Shown here: positions 52,956 to 61,678 of the stretch, piece after piece | Position numbering within the stretch: position 1 is the stretch's first letter | How the letters are laid out: each line of letters starts with the position of its first letter | From: ZC4RG20 sp036381515 | GTDB lineage: Bacteria; Pseudomonadota; Gammaproteobacteria; Steroidobacterales; Rariloculaceae | Assembly: GCA_036381515.1 (NCBI GenBank) | Contig: DASVCR010000025.1 | Location: 1-64,000 of the forward strand | Direction of reading: 5' to 3' | DNA length: 64,000 nt | The notes under the pieces: generated by a model | The model's input: the letters and a program-made list of their open reading frames with translations, nothing else | Told to the model about the DNA's origin: nothing | The model's database searches: none | Translations under genes and position numbers: made by a program

Positions 52956-52992
52956 CCCGGCCCGCACGGCGACGCGCGGGCCGGGTGCTTTT
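52956..52992 (+). terminator. Rho-independent terminator after the two small membrane-protein genes
   Basis: Ten-bp GC stem CCCGGCCCGC / GCGGGCCGGG (52956-52965 with 52976-52985), 10-nt loop, then TGCTTTT. It ends the plus-strand transcript 9 bp before the stop codon of the convergent regulator gene. Confidence 0.85.
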
Positions 52993-53000
52993 CTGCCGCG

Positions 53001-54599
53001 TCACTTCGCGACGCGCACGCCTGCCTTGCGCAGCCCTTCTACACGCCGGCCGATGAGCCGCTCGTCCCTCGAGACGCGCCGCAGCAGCGCGGCGAAGTGC
53101 TGCGGCGTCATCGCCGGGTTCGCGCGCTTGCACTGCGCGAGCGCCGTCTTCGCACGCTCCGCCCGGCCGCACAGGCCGAGCACGCTCGCGTAATGCATCC
53201 ATGCGAGCGCCAGCCTCGGGCGCAGGCTCACCGCGGCTTCCGCGCCCGCGAGCGCGGCTTCGTCGTTGCCTTCGCTCACGTCGGCGACCGACTTGTGATA
53301 GAGCCAGTACGCGACGCCGGGGTGACGAGGCTCCATCGCAAGCAACCGATCCAGGATCCGGCGCAGGTCGGCGAGGTCCTGCGGGTCACCGGTCGCGGTG
53401 AGCGGCCAACCCATGTAGCCCCACGCGCCGAAGTCGAACGGCGCGTACTTCACCGCATTGCGCAGGCAGCCGAGCGCTCGCTCGTGGTCTCCGGCGTAGC
53501 TCCAGGCGAGACCGACCATCTTCAATATGAACGGATCCTGCGGCGCGAGCTCGACCGCCTTGTCCGCGGCCTCGATCGCGGCCGCTTCGTCGGCCTTGGG
53601 ATCGCTGCTCAAGCCGTTGACGAGACGCTCGATCAGCAGCGATGCCAGGGTCGCTTGCGCGGCCGGGTAGTCGCGGTCGAGCTCGATGGCGCGCTGCAAC
53701 GGCTCGATCGCTTCGGCAAGTCCCTCGGGCGTGTAGTCGAGCACGCATGCGCGCGCCTTCTGCACGAGGCCCCATGCATCGAGGCTGCTCGTCGAGCGGT
53801 GGCGCACGCTCGCGATCTCGGCCCAGAGCTGCTGCGTCGTGAACGCGGCGACGATCGCTTCGGCGATTTCGCGCTCGACGGCGAGCAGGTCCTCGCTGCG
53901 GCGGTCGTACGTCTGCGCCCAGATCTGCATGCCGTCACGGGCATCGTTCAGCTCCGCGATGACGCGCAGCTGCGGACCGCTCCAGCGCAGGCTACCCGAG
54001 ATCACGTAGTCCGCGTTCAAGCGCCTGCCGATCTCGGAGATGTCGAGCGCGGCGTCCTTGAACGCGAAGGACGACCGGCGCGATGCGACGCGCAGGCGAT
54101 CGACGCGCGCCAGCGTCGCTTGAAGCTCGGCGGCGAACGCGTCGCCGATGAACTGATGCGCGGGATCCGCCGAGTGGTTGTCGAACGGCAGCACGGCCAC
54201 GGACGCCGCCGCGCTCGTGAGCGGGGGCGGGTGCAGAGCGGCGCTCTGCGGCCGTTGCGCCTGCGACGCATCGCCGAGCTCGACGATCGGCTCGAGCAGA
54301 CGGTAGCCACGCTTCGGCACGGTCTGGATGTAGCGCGGCGTGCCGCGTTCGTCGCCGAGCGCGCGCCGGAGCTCGCTGATGCAGCGCGTCAGCACTTCCT
54401 CGGAGGTGACTCGGCGCCACACCTGCTCGAGCAGCGTGTCGCGCTCGACGAGCTGGCCCTGATGGGCCGCGAGAAACACGAGCACGTCCATGACCTTCGG
54501 CTGAACGTGCTGCTCGCCGTCGGGCCCCTTGACGACGCCGGTGAGCGGCTCGACGTCGAACGAGCCGATCCGAAAACCCCGTCGAAGCGTTTCGTCCAT
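53001..54599 (-). CDS. Soluble CadC-like winged-helix transcriptional regulator with TolB-like and TPR domains
   Basis: 532 residues: an OmpR/CadC-type winged helix (~8-100: VEPLTGVVKGPDGEQHVQPK, VLTRCISELRRALGD, YIQTVPKRGYRLLEPI), a TolB/FlgO-like b-a domain (~125-260: VAVLPFDNHSADPAHQFIGD), and TPR repeats (~300-500). Unlike CadC there is no transmembrane helix between the DNA-binding and sensor parts, so it should act in the cytosol. ATG 54599 was chosen because it gives a conserved winged-helix start; the longer in-frame reading to 54680 translates a palindromic repeat. The target is unknown; the divergent transporter gene at 54843 is the obvious candidate. Confidence 0.87.
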   Translation of the reverse strand: MDETLRRGFRIGSFDVEPLTGVVKGPDGEQHVQPKVMDVLVFLAAHQGQLVERDTLLEQVWRRVTSEEVLTRCISELRRALGDERGTPRYIQTVPKRGYRLLEPIVELGDASQAQRPQSAALHPPPLTSAAASVAVLPFDNHSADPAHQFIGDAFAAELQATLARVDRLRVASRRSSFAFKDAALDISEIGRRLNADYVISGSLRWSGPQLRVIAELNDARDGMQIWAQTYDRRSEDLLAVEREIAEAIVAAFTTQQLWAEIASVRHRSTSSLDAWGLVQKARACVLDYTPEGLAEAIEPLQRAIELDRDYPAAQATLASLLIERLVNGLSSDPKADEAAAIEAADKAVELAPQDPFILKMVGLAWSYAGDHERALGCLRNAVKYAPFDFGAWGYMGWPLTATGDPQDLADLRRILDRLLAMEPRHPGVAYWLYHKSVADVSEGNDEAALAGAEAAVSLRPRLALAWMHYASVLGLCGRAERAKTALAQCKRANPAMTPQHFAALLRRVSRDERLIGRRVEGLRKAGVRVAK

Positions 54600-54612
54600 C
54601 GCGGTATGAACC

Positions 54613-54668
54613 GAAAAATGTGTCAGACACATTCTTCCCGCAGGAAAAATGTGTCTGACACATTTTTC
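54613..54668. repeat. Compact class B hairpin in the leader of the regulator gene
   Basis: Inverted repeat with 26-bp arms (54613-54638 and 54643-54668, one mismatch) and a 4-nt loop, each arm holding TGTGTCAGACACA. It lies 13-69 nt upstream of the regulator ATG, so it would form a stable hairpin in its 5' leader or occupy its promoter. The remainder of the divergent gap (54669-54842) shows no gene. Confidence 0.9.
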
Positions 54669-54842
54669 GGGGGGCGCCACGGCCGATGTTAGCGGCGCGC
54701 CTGTCGGGCGGCAACCGACCGCACGATGGCCGCATCCTCAGGAAAACGCAGTTTTCGGTACGGAAAAGATTCGCGCGCCGTCAGTTATTTGCCGTCGGCG
54801 GATCGCACACTGCTCCGGAACCACCCTTCCAGGATTCCGACG

Positions 54843-57245
54843 ATGAGCAGTGCAACGCCTTCGGCCGAGATGCCTCCGGATCAGACCCGCCGCCTCACCC
54901 CAGTCGAACGCTGGCTGTCGCTCTGCGCGAGCGTGCGCGCCGGCGAAGGCGCAAGCGTGCTGCTCTTCTTCGCGTACGCGTTCCTGTTGCTGGTCTGCTA
55001 TTACGTGCTGAAGACGATCCGCGAGCCGCTGCTCCTGACAGACGGCTCGGCGGAGCTGAAGAGCTACGCGTACGCCGCGATCGCGGCAGTGTTGCTCGTG
55101 CTCGTGCCGCTGTACGGCGTGCTGTTTCGGCGCACGGGCCGGCGGCAGCTGGTTCGCGCCGTGACCGTCGTGTTCATCGGCTGCCTGCTGCTCTTCTATG
55201 CAGCCGGCCGCGCCGGGCTCGACATCGGCTTCGTCTACTACGTCTGGGTCGGCGTCTTCGGCGTCATGATGCTGACCCAGTTCTGGGCGCACGCCGCGCA
55301 CAGCTACCGCGTCGAGAGCGGGATCCGCCTGTTCCCGGTCATCATGGCCGGCGCCGCGGTCGGCGGCCTCGCGGGTCCGCTGGTCGCCGGTGCGCTGCAC
55401 GAGGCGCTCGGAGTCTCCAATCTGCTCCTCGTCGCGGCCGCGCTGCTGGCCGCCACGCTGCCGCTCGTCGAATGGACCTGGCGACGCGTGCCGGCCGAGT
55501 CGCGAAACGACGAGGCGCTTGCGCCGTCCGCGCCGGCATCCTCGGCAGGCGGCTTCTCGCTGGTCCTCCGCGATCGTTATCTGCTGCTGCTGGCCGTGCT
55601 CGCGCTGCTGCTCAACTGCGTCGGCACGACCGGCGAATACATCCTGACCGAGCTCGTGACGAAAGATGCGGAACGCCGCGTCGCGCTCGATCCGAACCTC
55701 GCGAAGGACGCGCTGATCACCGAGTTCTTCAGCGACTACTACTTCACGACGAACGCGCTCGGGCTCGTGCTGCAGCTCCTCGTGGTTGCGCGCCTCTTCC
55801 GCTCCATCGGCATGCAGGCCGCGCTGCTCGTGCTGCCGGTGCTCGCGCTGATCGGCTACGGGCTCATCCTCGTGACGCCGATTCTCGGGATCATCCGTGC
55901 GGTCAAGGTGCTCGAGAACAGCACGAACTACACGCTGATGAACACGGCACGACATATGCTGTATCTGCCGTTGCCGGCGGTGCATCAGTACGAGGGCAAG
56001 ACCGTCGTGGACGCGTTCTTCTGGCGCTGCGGCGACCTGCTCCAGGCGGCGCTGATCTTCGTCGGCCTGAACGTCTTCGGCTTCGGCTTCGAGGAGTTCG
56101 CGCTCGTGAACATCCTGCTCGCGGCGGCGTGGCTTCTGGTCGTGGTCCGGATCGGCGCCCGCTATCCGCGCGAGCACGCCGTGGGCCGCCCGGCCTTCGG
56201 CTGGCGCGGCGCCGCCGTCGGCGCGTGCTCGGCGGCGTTCGCAGTGGCCGCATTGGCCGCGAAACCGGCGGCGGCCCAAGAGCCGGCGCTCTTTGCGGAC
56301 GACGAGCCGCTCGTGATCGAGCTCGCGCTCGACTTCGAGGCGCTGTGCCAGGGCAGCGGACGGCGCCGCGAGTGCGGACGCAAGCCGGCCGAGCTCGAGG
56401 TCCTATCGAGCGACGGCGGCAAACGGACCCTCGCCGTGAGCGTGCAGGCGCGCGGGCGATGGCGGAACGAGAGCGCCCACTGCAACGTTCCGCCGCTCTT
56501 CGTGTTCTTCGAGGACGAGACGGCCGGCACGCCTTTCGCGGGCCAGACGATGCTGCCGGTGACGACGCACTGCCGAGAGCGGTCCGCGGCCCACGAGCAG
56601 TACGTCCTCGAGGAGTACCTCGCGTATCGGATCTACAACGCGGTCACCGACAAGAGCCTGCGCGTGCGCCTCGCGCGCGTCACGTACAAAGATCTCGGCC
56701 GCCGCGGGCGCAGCACTGAGCGCTTCGCGTTCTTCACGGAGCACTTCGAGTCATTCGCGGCGCGGCACGGCGCGACGCTCGAGGAAGCGGCGCGGTTCGA
56801 GCCGACCGAGGCCCGCCCGCACGACCTCGCGCTGCTCGAGATCTTCCAGTACCTGATCGGGAACACGGACTGGTCGTTCGTGGCCGGTCACAACATCACG
56901 CACGTTCGCGACGACGCGGGCACGCTGCACGCCGTGCCGTACGATTTCGATTTCTCGGGGCTCGTCAACGCCGACTACGCGATGCCGCCGCCGCAGCTCG
57001 GGATCCGCCGCGTCACGCAGCGGCTGTTCCGCGGCTTCTGCCATCCCGGTCTCGACTGGGACGAGCCGTTCGCCGAGTTCCGCGCGAAACGCGACGCGAT
57101 CGGCGCGCTCGGCGAGCACGTTCCGGGCCTCGCACCGGCAGAGCGCGCACGCGTGCAAGCATTCGTCGCCGAGTTCTTCGCGACGCTCGATTCGCCGGAC
57201 GAGCGCAAGCGCCGGATCGTCGAAGCGTGCCGCCCAGCCCAGTGA
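54843..57245 (+). CDS. ATP/ADP-carrier-type (Npt1/Npt2) MFS transporter fused to a CotH-like kinase-fold protein
   Basis: 800 residues. The N-terminal ~430 residues form a 12-helix carrier related to nucleotide (ATP/ADP) translocases of the MFS: FAYAFLLLVCYYVLKTIREPLLL and FPVIMAGAAVGGLAGPLVAG. At ~455-480 comes AVGACSAAFAVAALAAKPAAAQ, which looks like a signal peptide now internal. The remaining ~320 residues resemble a CotH/HipA-like kinase fold, with IFQYLIGNTDWSFVAGHNITH (here quoted with its neighbours) and PYDFDFSGLVNADYA carrying the expected catalytic Asp and Asp-Phe-Asp. The frame is continuous with no stop between the parts. Start ATG 54843. A fusion of transporter and secreted protein is the simplest reading; a lost stop or sequencing error is the alternative. 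Confidence 0.82.
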   Translation: MSSATPSAEMPPDQTRRLTPVERWLSLCASVRAGEGASVLLFFAYAFLLLVCYYVLKTIREPLLLTDGSAELKSYAYAAIAAVLLVLVPLYGVLFRRTGRRQLVRAVTVVFIGCLLLFYAAGRAGLDIGFVYYVWVGVFGVMMLTQFWAHAAHSYRVESGIRLFPVIMAGAAVGGLAGPLVAGALHEALGVSNLLLVAAALLAATLPLVEWTWRRVPAESRNDEALAPSAPASSAGGFSLVLRDRYLLLLAVLALLLNCVGTTGEYILTELVTKDAERRVALDPNLAKDALITEFFSDYYFTTNALGLVLQLLVVARLFRSIGMQAALLVLPVLALIGYGLILVTPILGIIRAVKVLENSTNYTLMNTARHMLYLPLPAVHQYEGKTVVDAFFWRCGDLLQAALIFVGLNVFGFGFEEFALVNILLAAAWLLVVVRIGARYPREHAVGRPAFGWRGAAVGACSAAFAVAALAAKPAAAQEPALFADDEPLVIELALDFEALCQGSGRRRECGRKPAELEVLSSDGGKRTLAVSVQARGRWRNESAHCNVPPLFVFFEDETAGTPFAGQTMLPVTTHCRERSAAHEQYVLEEYLAYRIYNAVTDKSLRVRLARVTYKDLGRRGRSTERFAFFTEHFESFAARHGATLEEAARFEPTEARPHDLALLEIFQYLIGNTDWSFVAGHNITHVRDDAGTLHAVPYDFDFSGLVNADYAMPPPQLGIRRVTQRLFRGFCHPGLDWDEPFAEFRAKRDAIGALGEHVPGLAPAERARVQAFVAEFFATLDSPDERKRRIVEACRPAQ

Positions 57246-57345
57246 CAACGCCGGCGACCATGCTGAGGGACCCAACGAGTCCCTGAACCGGCGATCAGAA
57301 AGGGCCGGAACACTCAATCTCGCGCCGACGCAGTCCCGGAGGTGT

Positions 57346-57444
57346 GCTCGTATGCGCGCTCGCGGGACCGTGTGCGGCCACGGACGGCCGCACACGAGCG
57401 GCAGGGATGCTCTTTCCGCGTGTCCCGCGAGCGCGCATACGAGC
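57346..57444. repeat. Nested palindrome between the transporter fusion and the patatin gene
   Basis: Outer inverted repeat with 23-bp perfect arms (57346-57368 and 57422-57444; core TATGCGCGCTCGCGGGAC). Directly inside the left arm lies a second palindrome, CGTGTGCGGCC (57369-57379) with GGCCGCACACG (57386-57396), loop 6 bp. It fills the centre of the 57246-57549 gap, which holds no gene. The cores differ from class A and B, but the layout recalls the element at 26986. Confidence 0.9.
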
Positions 57445-57519
57445 GCGCCTCCGGACTATCGGTCCGACGTCACGATCGAGCCGATGTCGTCCAGCTCCAC
57501 CGACCCGACGGCCTGGCGC

Positions 57520-57559
57520 TCAGTGCTCCTGCCCCCGACGGCGCGGCGCTCAGTGCTCC
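57520..57559. repeat. Duplicated 3' end of the patatin gene
   Basis: GGCGCTCAGTGCTCC occurs twice, 30 bp apart. The copy at 57545-57559 is the true gene end (complement of GGAGCACTGA, the last codons plus stop). The copy at 57515-57529 lies just downstream in non-coding DNA. Confidence 0.85.
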
Positions 57560-58719
57560 AGCCGCTCCTTCAGATACTGCGGCGCATCGAGCCGCTCGAT
57601 CGGCTCGTCGAGCAGAAACGCCTCGAGGTCGTCCTTCATCGCCATCGCGTCGCGATACCCCATTGCGATCAGCTCGCGCGTGAATCCCGACTCGAACAGC
57701 AGATAGCTCGTGAGCTGCATGCCGCCGCGCCCGTACGCGCCGACGCCCTCGAGCAGCATCCGCACCGCCCGAGGCAGCTCGCCGACGAAGCGCGTCGCGA
57801 CCTGCCGCAGGTCCTCCTTCGGCACGACGACCAGCGCATCGATCGGCCGGAGATCGTGCACCGGCGAATGCAGCTGGTCCGTGCCGAGCTCGGACAGGAT
57901 CAGGTTGATCCGCGTGAGCCGCTCGAGATCGGCGAACAGGCCGTCCAGGAACAGCGTGTCGAGCATGTAGCCCGCGAGATGGCCGAGGCTTGGATACTCG
58001 GGAGCCGTTTCCGGATCGGGCTCGGGCTCCGGCTGCTCTTCTCGGACGCCGATCACGAGCAGCCGGTCGGCGCCGAGATGGATCGCGGAGCTCAGCGGCG
58101 CCGGCTGGCGCATCGAGCCGTCGCCGTAGTACTCGCCGCCGAGGCGCACCGGCGGGAAGACGAACGGGACGGCTGCGCTCGCGAGCAGATGATCGATGCC
58201 GATCTTCGCCGGCCGGCCGACGCGGCGCACGCGCTCCCACGGCTCGATGTCCATCCTCGTCTGGTAGAACGTGACCGAGCGCGCCGACGTATACGCCGAC
58301 GCCGTCACGGCGAGCGCGTCGACGTAGCCGCGCTGGATCGAGCGCGTGATCGCGCCGGGAGGGATGCGCCTCGCGAGAAGCTCGCGAAGCGGCGAATTGT
58401 CGAGCAGCGATTTCGGATTGCCGACGCCGAGGCCGCCGAACACGAGCGCGAAGAGCCAATGCAGGCTCGACTTCAGCATCGTCCAGTTGTCCGTGCGGTA
58501 CACCTGGCTCGCGTCGAAGTTCGCCCAGACGCGCTCCATCTCCATCACGGCCCGCTCGAAGTGCCCGGCGCGGCTCGTGAGCACCGCCGCATTGATCGCG
58601 CCGGCGGACGTGCCGGTGATGATCGAGAACGGATTCTCGGACGGCTTGGGCAGCAGGTGCGCGATCGCCTTCAGGACGCCGACCTGATACGCGCCGCGCG
58701 CGCCGGCGCCGGGAAGCAC
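57550..58719 (-). CDS. Patatin-like phospholipase
   Basis: 389 residues from GTG 58719. Patatin fold with a Ser-Asp dyad: nucleophile elbow GTSAGAINAAV (~36-46) and the catalytic aspartate in GGEYYGDGSMRQPAPLSS (~207). The oxyanion-hole segment reads PGAGARGAYQVG instead of the usual SGGGARGAYQ. This segment begins only two residues after the GTG start, which is abnormally close. The frame continues upstream to a stop at 58825 without ATG, GTG or TTG, so translation may start at a non-standard codon such as ATC 58800, which has GGGGGAGG 5 nt upstream and would add 27 residues. C-terminal DUF-type region (~240-389) is common in this subfamily. It follows pyk closely and ends in a duplicated 3' tail. 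Confidence 0.88.
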   Translation of the reverse strand: MLPGAGARGAYQVGVLKAIAHLLPKPSENPFSIITGTSAGAINAAVLTSRAGHFERAVMEMERVWANFDASQVYRTDNWTMLKSSLHWLFALVFGGLGVGNPKSLLDNSPLRELLARRIPPGAITRSIQRGYVDALAVTASAYTSARSVTFYQTRMDIEPWERVRRVGRPAKIGIDHLLASAAVPFVFPPVRLGGEYYGDGSMRQPAPLSSAIHLGADRLLVIGVREEQPEPEPDPETAPEYPSLGHLAGYMLDTLFLDGLFADLERLTRINLILSELGTDQLHSPVHDLRPIDALVVVPKEDLRQVATRFVGELPRAVRMLLEGVGAYGRGGMQLTSYLLFESGFTRELIAMGYRDAMAMKDDLEAFLLDEPIERLDAPQYLKERLEH

Positions 58720-58825
58720 GAGCGCCTTGCGCCGCGTCCCCCGGACCGCCCGGCCGGGCCGCAGCAGCGCAGCAGTCGCTTCGGTGTCTCTGGGCGAGAT
58801 GCCGGCCTCCCCCTTCGCGCGTCAG

Positions 58826-60280
58826 TCAGGGCACGGTCAGGATCTGCATCGTATTCGTGCCGCCGGAGACGCCTTGCAGCTCTCCGCGGGTGAATATGAC
58901 GAGATCGCCGGGCTCGAGCGCGCCGTTCTGGCGCAGGCTGTCGAACAGGTGCTCGTGGATGCCGGACACGTCGGTCTGCGTGACGTCGAACAGGACCGGA
59001 TAGACGCCGCGGTAGAGCGTGACCCGCCGCCGCGTCGTCTCGTGGCGCGTGAACGCGTAGATCGGAATGTCCGAGCGCACGCGCGACATCCAGAGCGTCG
59101 TCGACCCCGACTCCGTCAACGCGATGATCGCCTTGACCTTGAGGTGATTCGCGACGTACATCACCGCCATCGCGATCGCCTCGTCGACGTGCTCGAACAC
59201 GTCCTCGAGCCGATAGTTCGCGGCGCGCCTGAACGTCTCGTGCTTCTCCGCGCCGATGCAGAGCTCCGCCATCGTCGCGACGGCCTGCACCGGATAGCGG
59301 CCGATCGCGGTCTCGGCCGACAGCATTACCGCGTCCGTGCCGTCCATCACCGCGTTCGCAACGTCCGACACCTCGGCACGCGTAGGCGACGCGTGGCTGA
59401 TCATCGACTCGAGCATCTGCGTCGCGGTGATCGACACCTTGTTCTGCGACCGCGCGAGGCGGATCAGGCCCTTCTGCAGGCCGGTCATCGACGCATAGCC
59501 GACCTCGACCGCGAGATCGCCGCGCGCGACCATGATCGCGTCGCTCGCCGCGATGATCGACTTGATGTTCTGCACGGCCTCCGAGCGCTCGATCTTCGCG
59601 ACGAGGTACGCGTGCCCGCCGGCGGCGCGCAGCAGCTGGCGGGCCTCGTCGATATCGGCCGCATCGCGGGCGAACGACACGGCGACGAAGTCGAGGCCCA
59701 TCTTCGCGGCCAGTTGGATGTCCGCCCTGTCCTTGTCGGTCAGGGCCGGCGCCGAAAGCCCGCCGCCCCGCTTGTTCAGGCCCTTCTTGCTGCTCAGCTC
59801 GCCGCCCTGCAGGACGCGGCAATCGATCCTGCTGCGGCTCACCGCCTCGGCCTGCAGCACGATCTGCCCGTCGTCGAGCAACAGCACGTCGCCGGGCTCG
59901 ACGTCCTCGACGAGCTGCGGGTACGCGACGTTCACGGCCGTCTCGTCGCCGCCCTTCGGATCCATCTCGGTATCGAGGGCGAACTTCTGCCCGGCCTCGA
60001 GCACGATCGAGCCCTTCGCGAAGGACTCGATGCGGATCTTCGGGCCCTGCAGATCGCCCATCAGCGCGACGCAGCATCCGGCCTTCGCCGCGACCTCGCG
60101 CGCGGTCTCGATGCGCCTAAGCTGCTGCTCGGTCGTGCCGTGCGAGAAATTCACGCGCAGCACGTCGGCGCCCGCATGGATCAGGCGCTCGAGCACTGCG
60201 GGGTCGTCGGTCGAGGGGCCGAGCGTCGCAACGATCTTCGTGCGGCGACGGGCGTTCTCGAGGTCCACGGTTCTGATCAT
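58826..60280 (-). CDS. pyk: Pyruvate kinase
   Basis: Converts PEP and ADP to pyruvate and ATP. 484 residues. Catalytic barrel motifs: RRTKIVATLGPSTDDPAVLE, RVNFSHG, MGDLQGPKIRI, FVAVSFARDAADIDEAR, the LVAKIERSEAVQNI active-site lysine, and MVARGDLAVEVG. The C-terminal regulatory domain is complete. ATG 60280 is preceded by AGGGAAGGG and is 8 nt from the glycerate kinase stop, so the two are in one operon. Normal in all respects. Confidence 0.98.
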   Translation of the reverse strand: MIRTVDLENARRRTKIVATLGPSTDDPAVLERLIHAGADVLRVNFSHGTTEQQLRRIETAREVAAKAGCCVALMGDLQGPKIRIESFAKGSIVLEAGQKFALDTEMDPKGGDETAVNVAYPQLVEDVEPGDVLLLDDGQIVLQAEAVSRSRIDCRVLQGGELSSKKGLNKRGGGLSAPALTDKDRADIQLAAKMGLDFVAVSFARDAADIDEARQLLRAAGGHAYLVAKIERSEAVQNIKSIIAASDAIMVARGDLAVEVGYASMTGLQKGLIRLARSQNKVSITATQMLESMISHASPTRAEVSDVANAVMDGTDAVMLSAETAIGRYPVQAVATMAELCIGAEKHETFRRAANYRLEDVFEHVDEAIAMAVMYVANHLKVKAIIALTESGSTTLWMSRVRSDIPIYAFTRHETTRRRVTLYRGVYPVLFDVTQTDVSGIHEHLFDSLRQNGALEPGDLVIFTRGELQGVSGGTNTMQILTVP

Positions 60281-60288
60281 GCCCTTCC

Positions 60289-61575
60289 CTAGTGGTTCGG
60301 ACGACAGACGATCAGACGAAAATCGTTGACGTTCGTCCGCGTCGGGCCGGTCCGTAGTAGTAGATCGCACGCGCCGAAAAAGCGATAGCTGTCGTGCCGC
60401 GCGAGCAGCTTCTCGAGCGAAAGCCCGAGCGCCGCGCCGCGGGCCAGCATGTCGGGCGTCACGAGCCCGCCCGCATGGTCGCCTTGGCCGTCGATGCCGT
60501 CCGTATCGGCCGCGAGCGCGAAGATGCCGGGCGCGCCGGCGAGCTCGAGCGCGAGCCCGGCGAGATATTCGAGGTTGCGTCCGCCGCGGCCTTCCGCGTC
60601 GCCGAGCACGACGCGCGTCTCGCCGCCCGACAGGATCGCGACCGGCTCCGCGGAGCGAGCGAGCTCGAGCGCGAGCCGCGCGTGCTCGCGCCCGAGCGCC
60701 TGCGCCTCGCCGTCGAGATCGTCGCCGAGCCGCACGACGCGGAGGCCCTCCCGCTCGAGGAACGCCTGGGCCGCATCGAGCGCCGTCGCATTCGACGCGA
60801 CGACGCGGACGGTGTCCTCGGCGAACGTCGGGTCGTCCGGTTTCGGCGTCTCGAAGCGCGGGTCGTCGAGCACGGCACGGAGCGCGTCGATCCGCGGGTA
60901 GCCGTAGCCGTGCAGGATCTCGAGCGCGTCGCGCTGCGTCGTCCGGTCCGGCAGCGTCGGGCCGGACGCGATGTCGGCGGGGTCGTCGCCCGGCACGTCC
61001 GAGATCGCGAACGTGACGACCGCGGCCGGCCGCGCGGCCGACGCGAGCCTGCCGCCCTTCAGGCCCGACAGGTGCTTGCGGACGCAGTTGATCTCGCGGA
61101 TGTCGGCGCCCGCGCGGATCAGGAACGTCGCCGCGTCGCGCTTCTCCTCGAACGCGAGCCCGTCGAGCGGCGCGGACGCGAGCGCCGAGCCGCCGCCCGA
61201 GATCAGCCCGACGAGGCGCTCGCCCGGGCCGACGCTGCGCGCGAGCTCGAGGAGGCGTGCGCCCGCGGCAAGGCTCGCGCCGTCCGGCGACGGGTGGCCG
61301 GCCTCGACGACCTCGATGCCGCCCGCGTCCTCGCCCGGCGCAAGCCCGTGGCCATAGCGCGTGACGACGAGCCCCCGCACGGGCGCCTCCCACGCCGCCG
61401 AGAATGCGGCGGCCATCGCCGCGGCCGCCTTGCCGGCGCCGATCACGACGGCCGGCGTGCGCACGTCGATCTCGGCGAGCGCCCGGTCGAGGCAAACGGC
61501 GGGAGCGGCCGCGTGGAGCGCACACTCGAACGCGCGCGTGAGGAGCGCCTTCGGGTCGGAAAGCGTCAGTGTCAT
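60289..61575 (-). CDS. Glycerate 2-kinase (TtuD/GckA, MOFRL family)
   Basis: Phosphorylates D-glycerate to 2-phosphoglycerate, feeding glycolysis directly above pyruvate kinase. 428 residues: DUF4147/GckA domain (VVIGAGKAAAAMAAAF, GLISGGGSALASAP, EINCVRKHLSGLKGGRLA, ISDVPGDDPADIASGP) and the C-terminal MOFRL domain (GGETRVVLGDAEGRGGRNLE, DTDGIDG). ATG 61575 fits the family N-terminus. It sits between pgk (103 bp upstream) and pyk, a common metabolic arrangement in proteobacteria. Confidence 0.93.
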   Translation of the reverse strand: MTLTLSDPKALLTRAFECALHAAAPAVCLDRALAEIDVRTPAVVIGAGKAAAAMAAAFSAAWEAPVRGLVVTRYGHGLAPGEDAGGIEVVEAGHPSPDGASLAAGARLLELARSVGPGERLVGLISGGGSALASAPLDGLAFEEKRDAATFLIRAGADIREINCVRKHLSGLKGGRLASAARPAAVVTFAISDVPGDDPADIASGPTLPDRTTQRDALEILHGYGYPRIDALRAVLDDPRFETPKPDDPTFAEDTVRVVASNATALDAAQAFLEREGLRVVRLGDDLDGEAQALGREHARLALELARSAEPVAILSGGETRVVLGDAEGRGGRNLEYLAGLALELAGAPGIFALAADTDGIDGQGDHAGGLVTPDMLARGAALGLSLEKLLARHDSYRFFGACDLLLRTGPTRTNVNDFRLIVCRPNH

Positions 61576-61678
61576 CGCTTCGGATGCTCTCCGCCGGCGC
61601 CGCGCGACGACACGGCTCGATCCGGCCGAGGCTTTCGCGATTATACGCGTATACCCGGACGGGCTCCGTGGAGCGGCG

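Noticed and set aside
53001..54680. Longer regulator with N-terminus starting at 54680
   Set aside because: The extra 27 residues are a translation of the class B hairpin; the winged-helix domain starts properly at ATG 54599.
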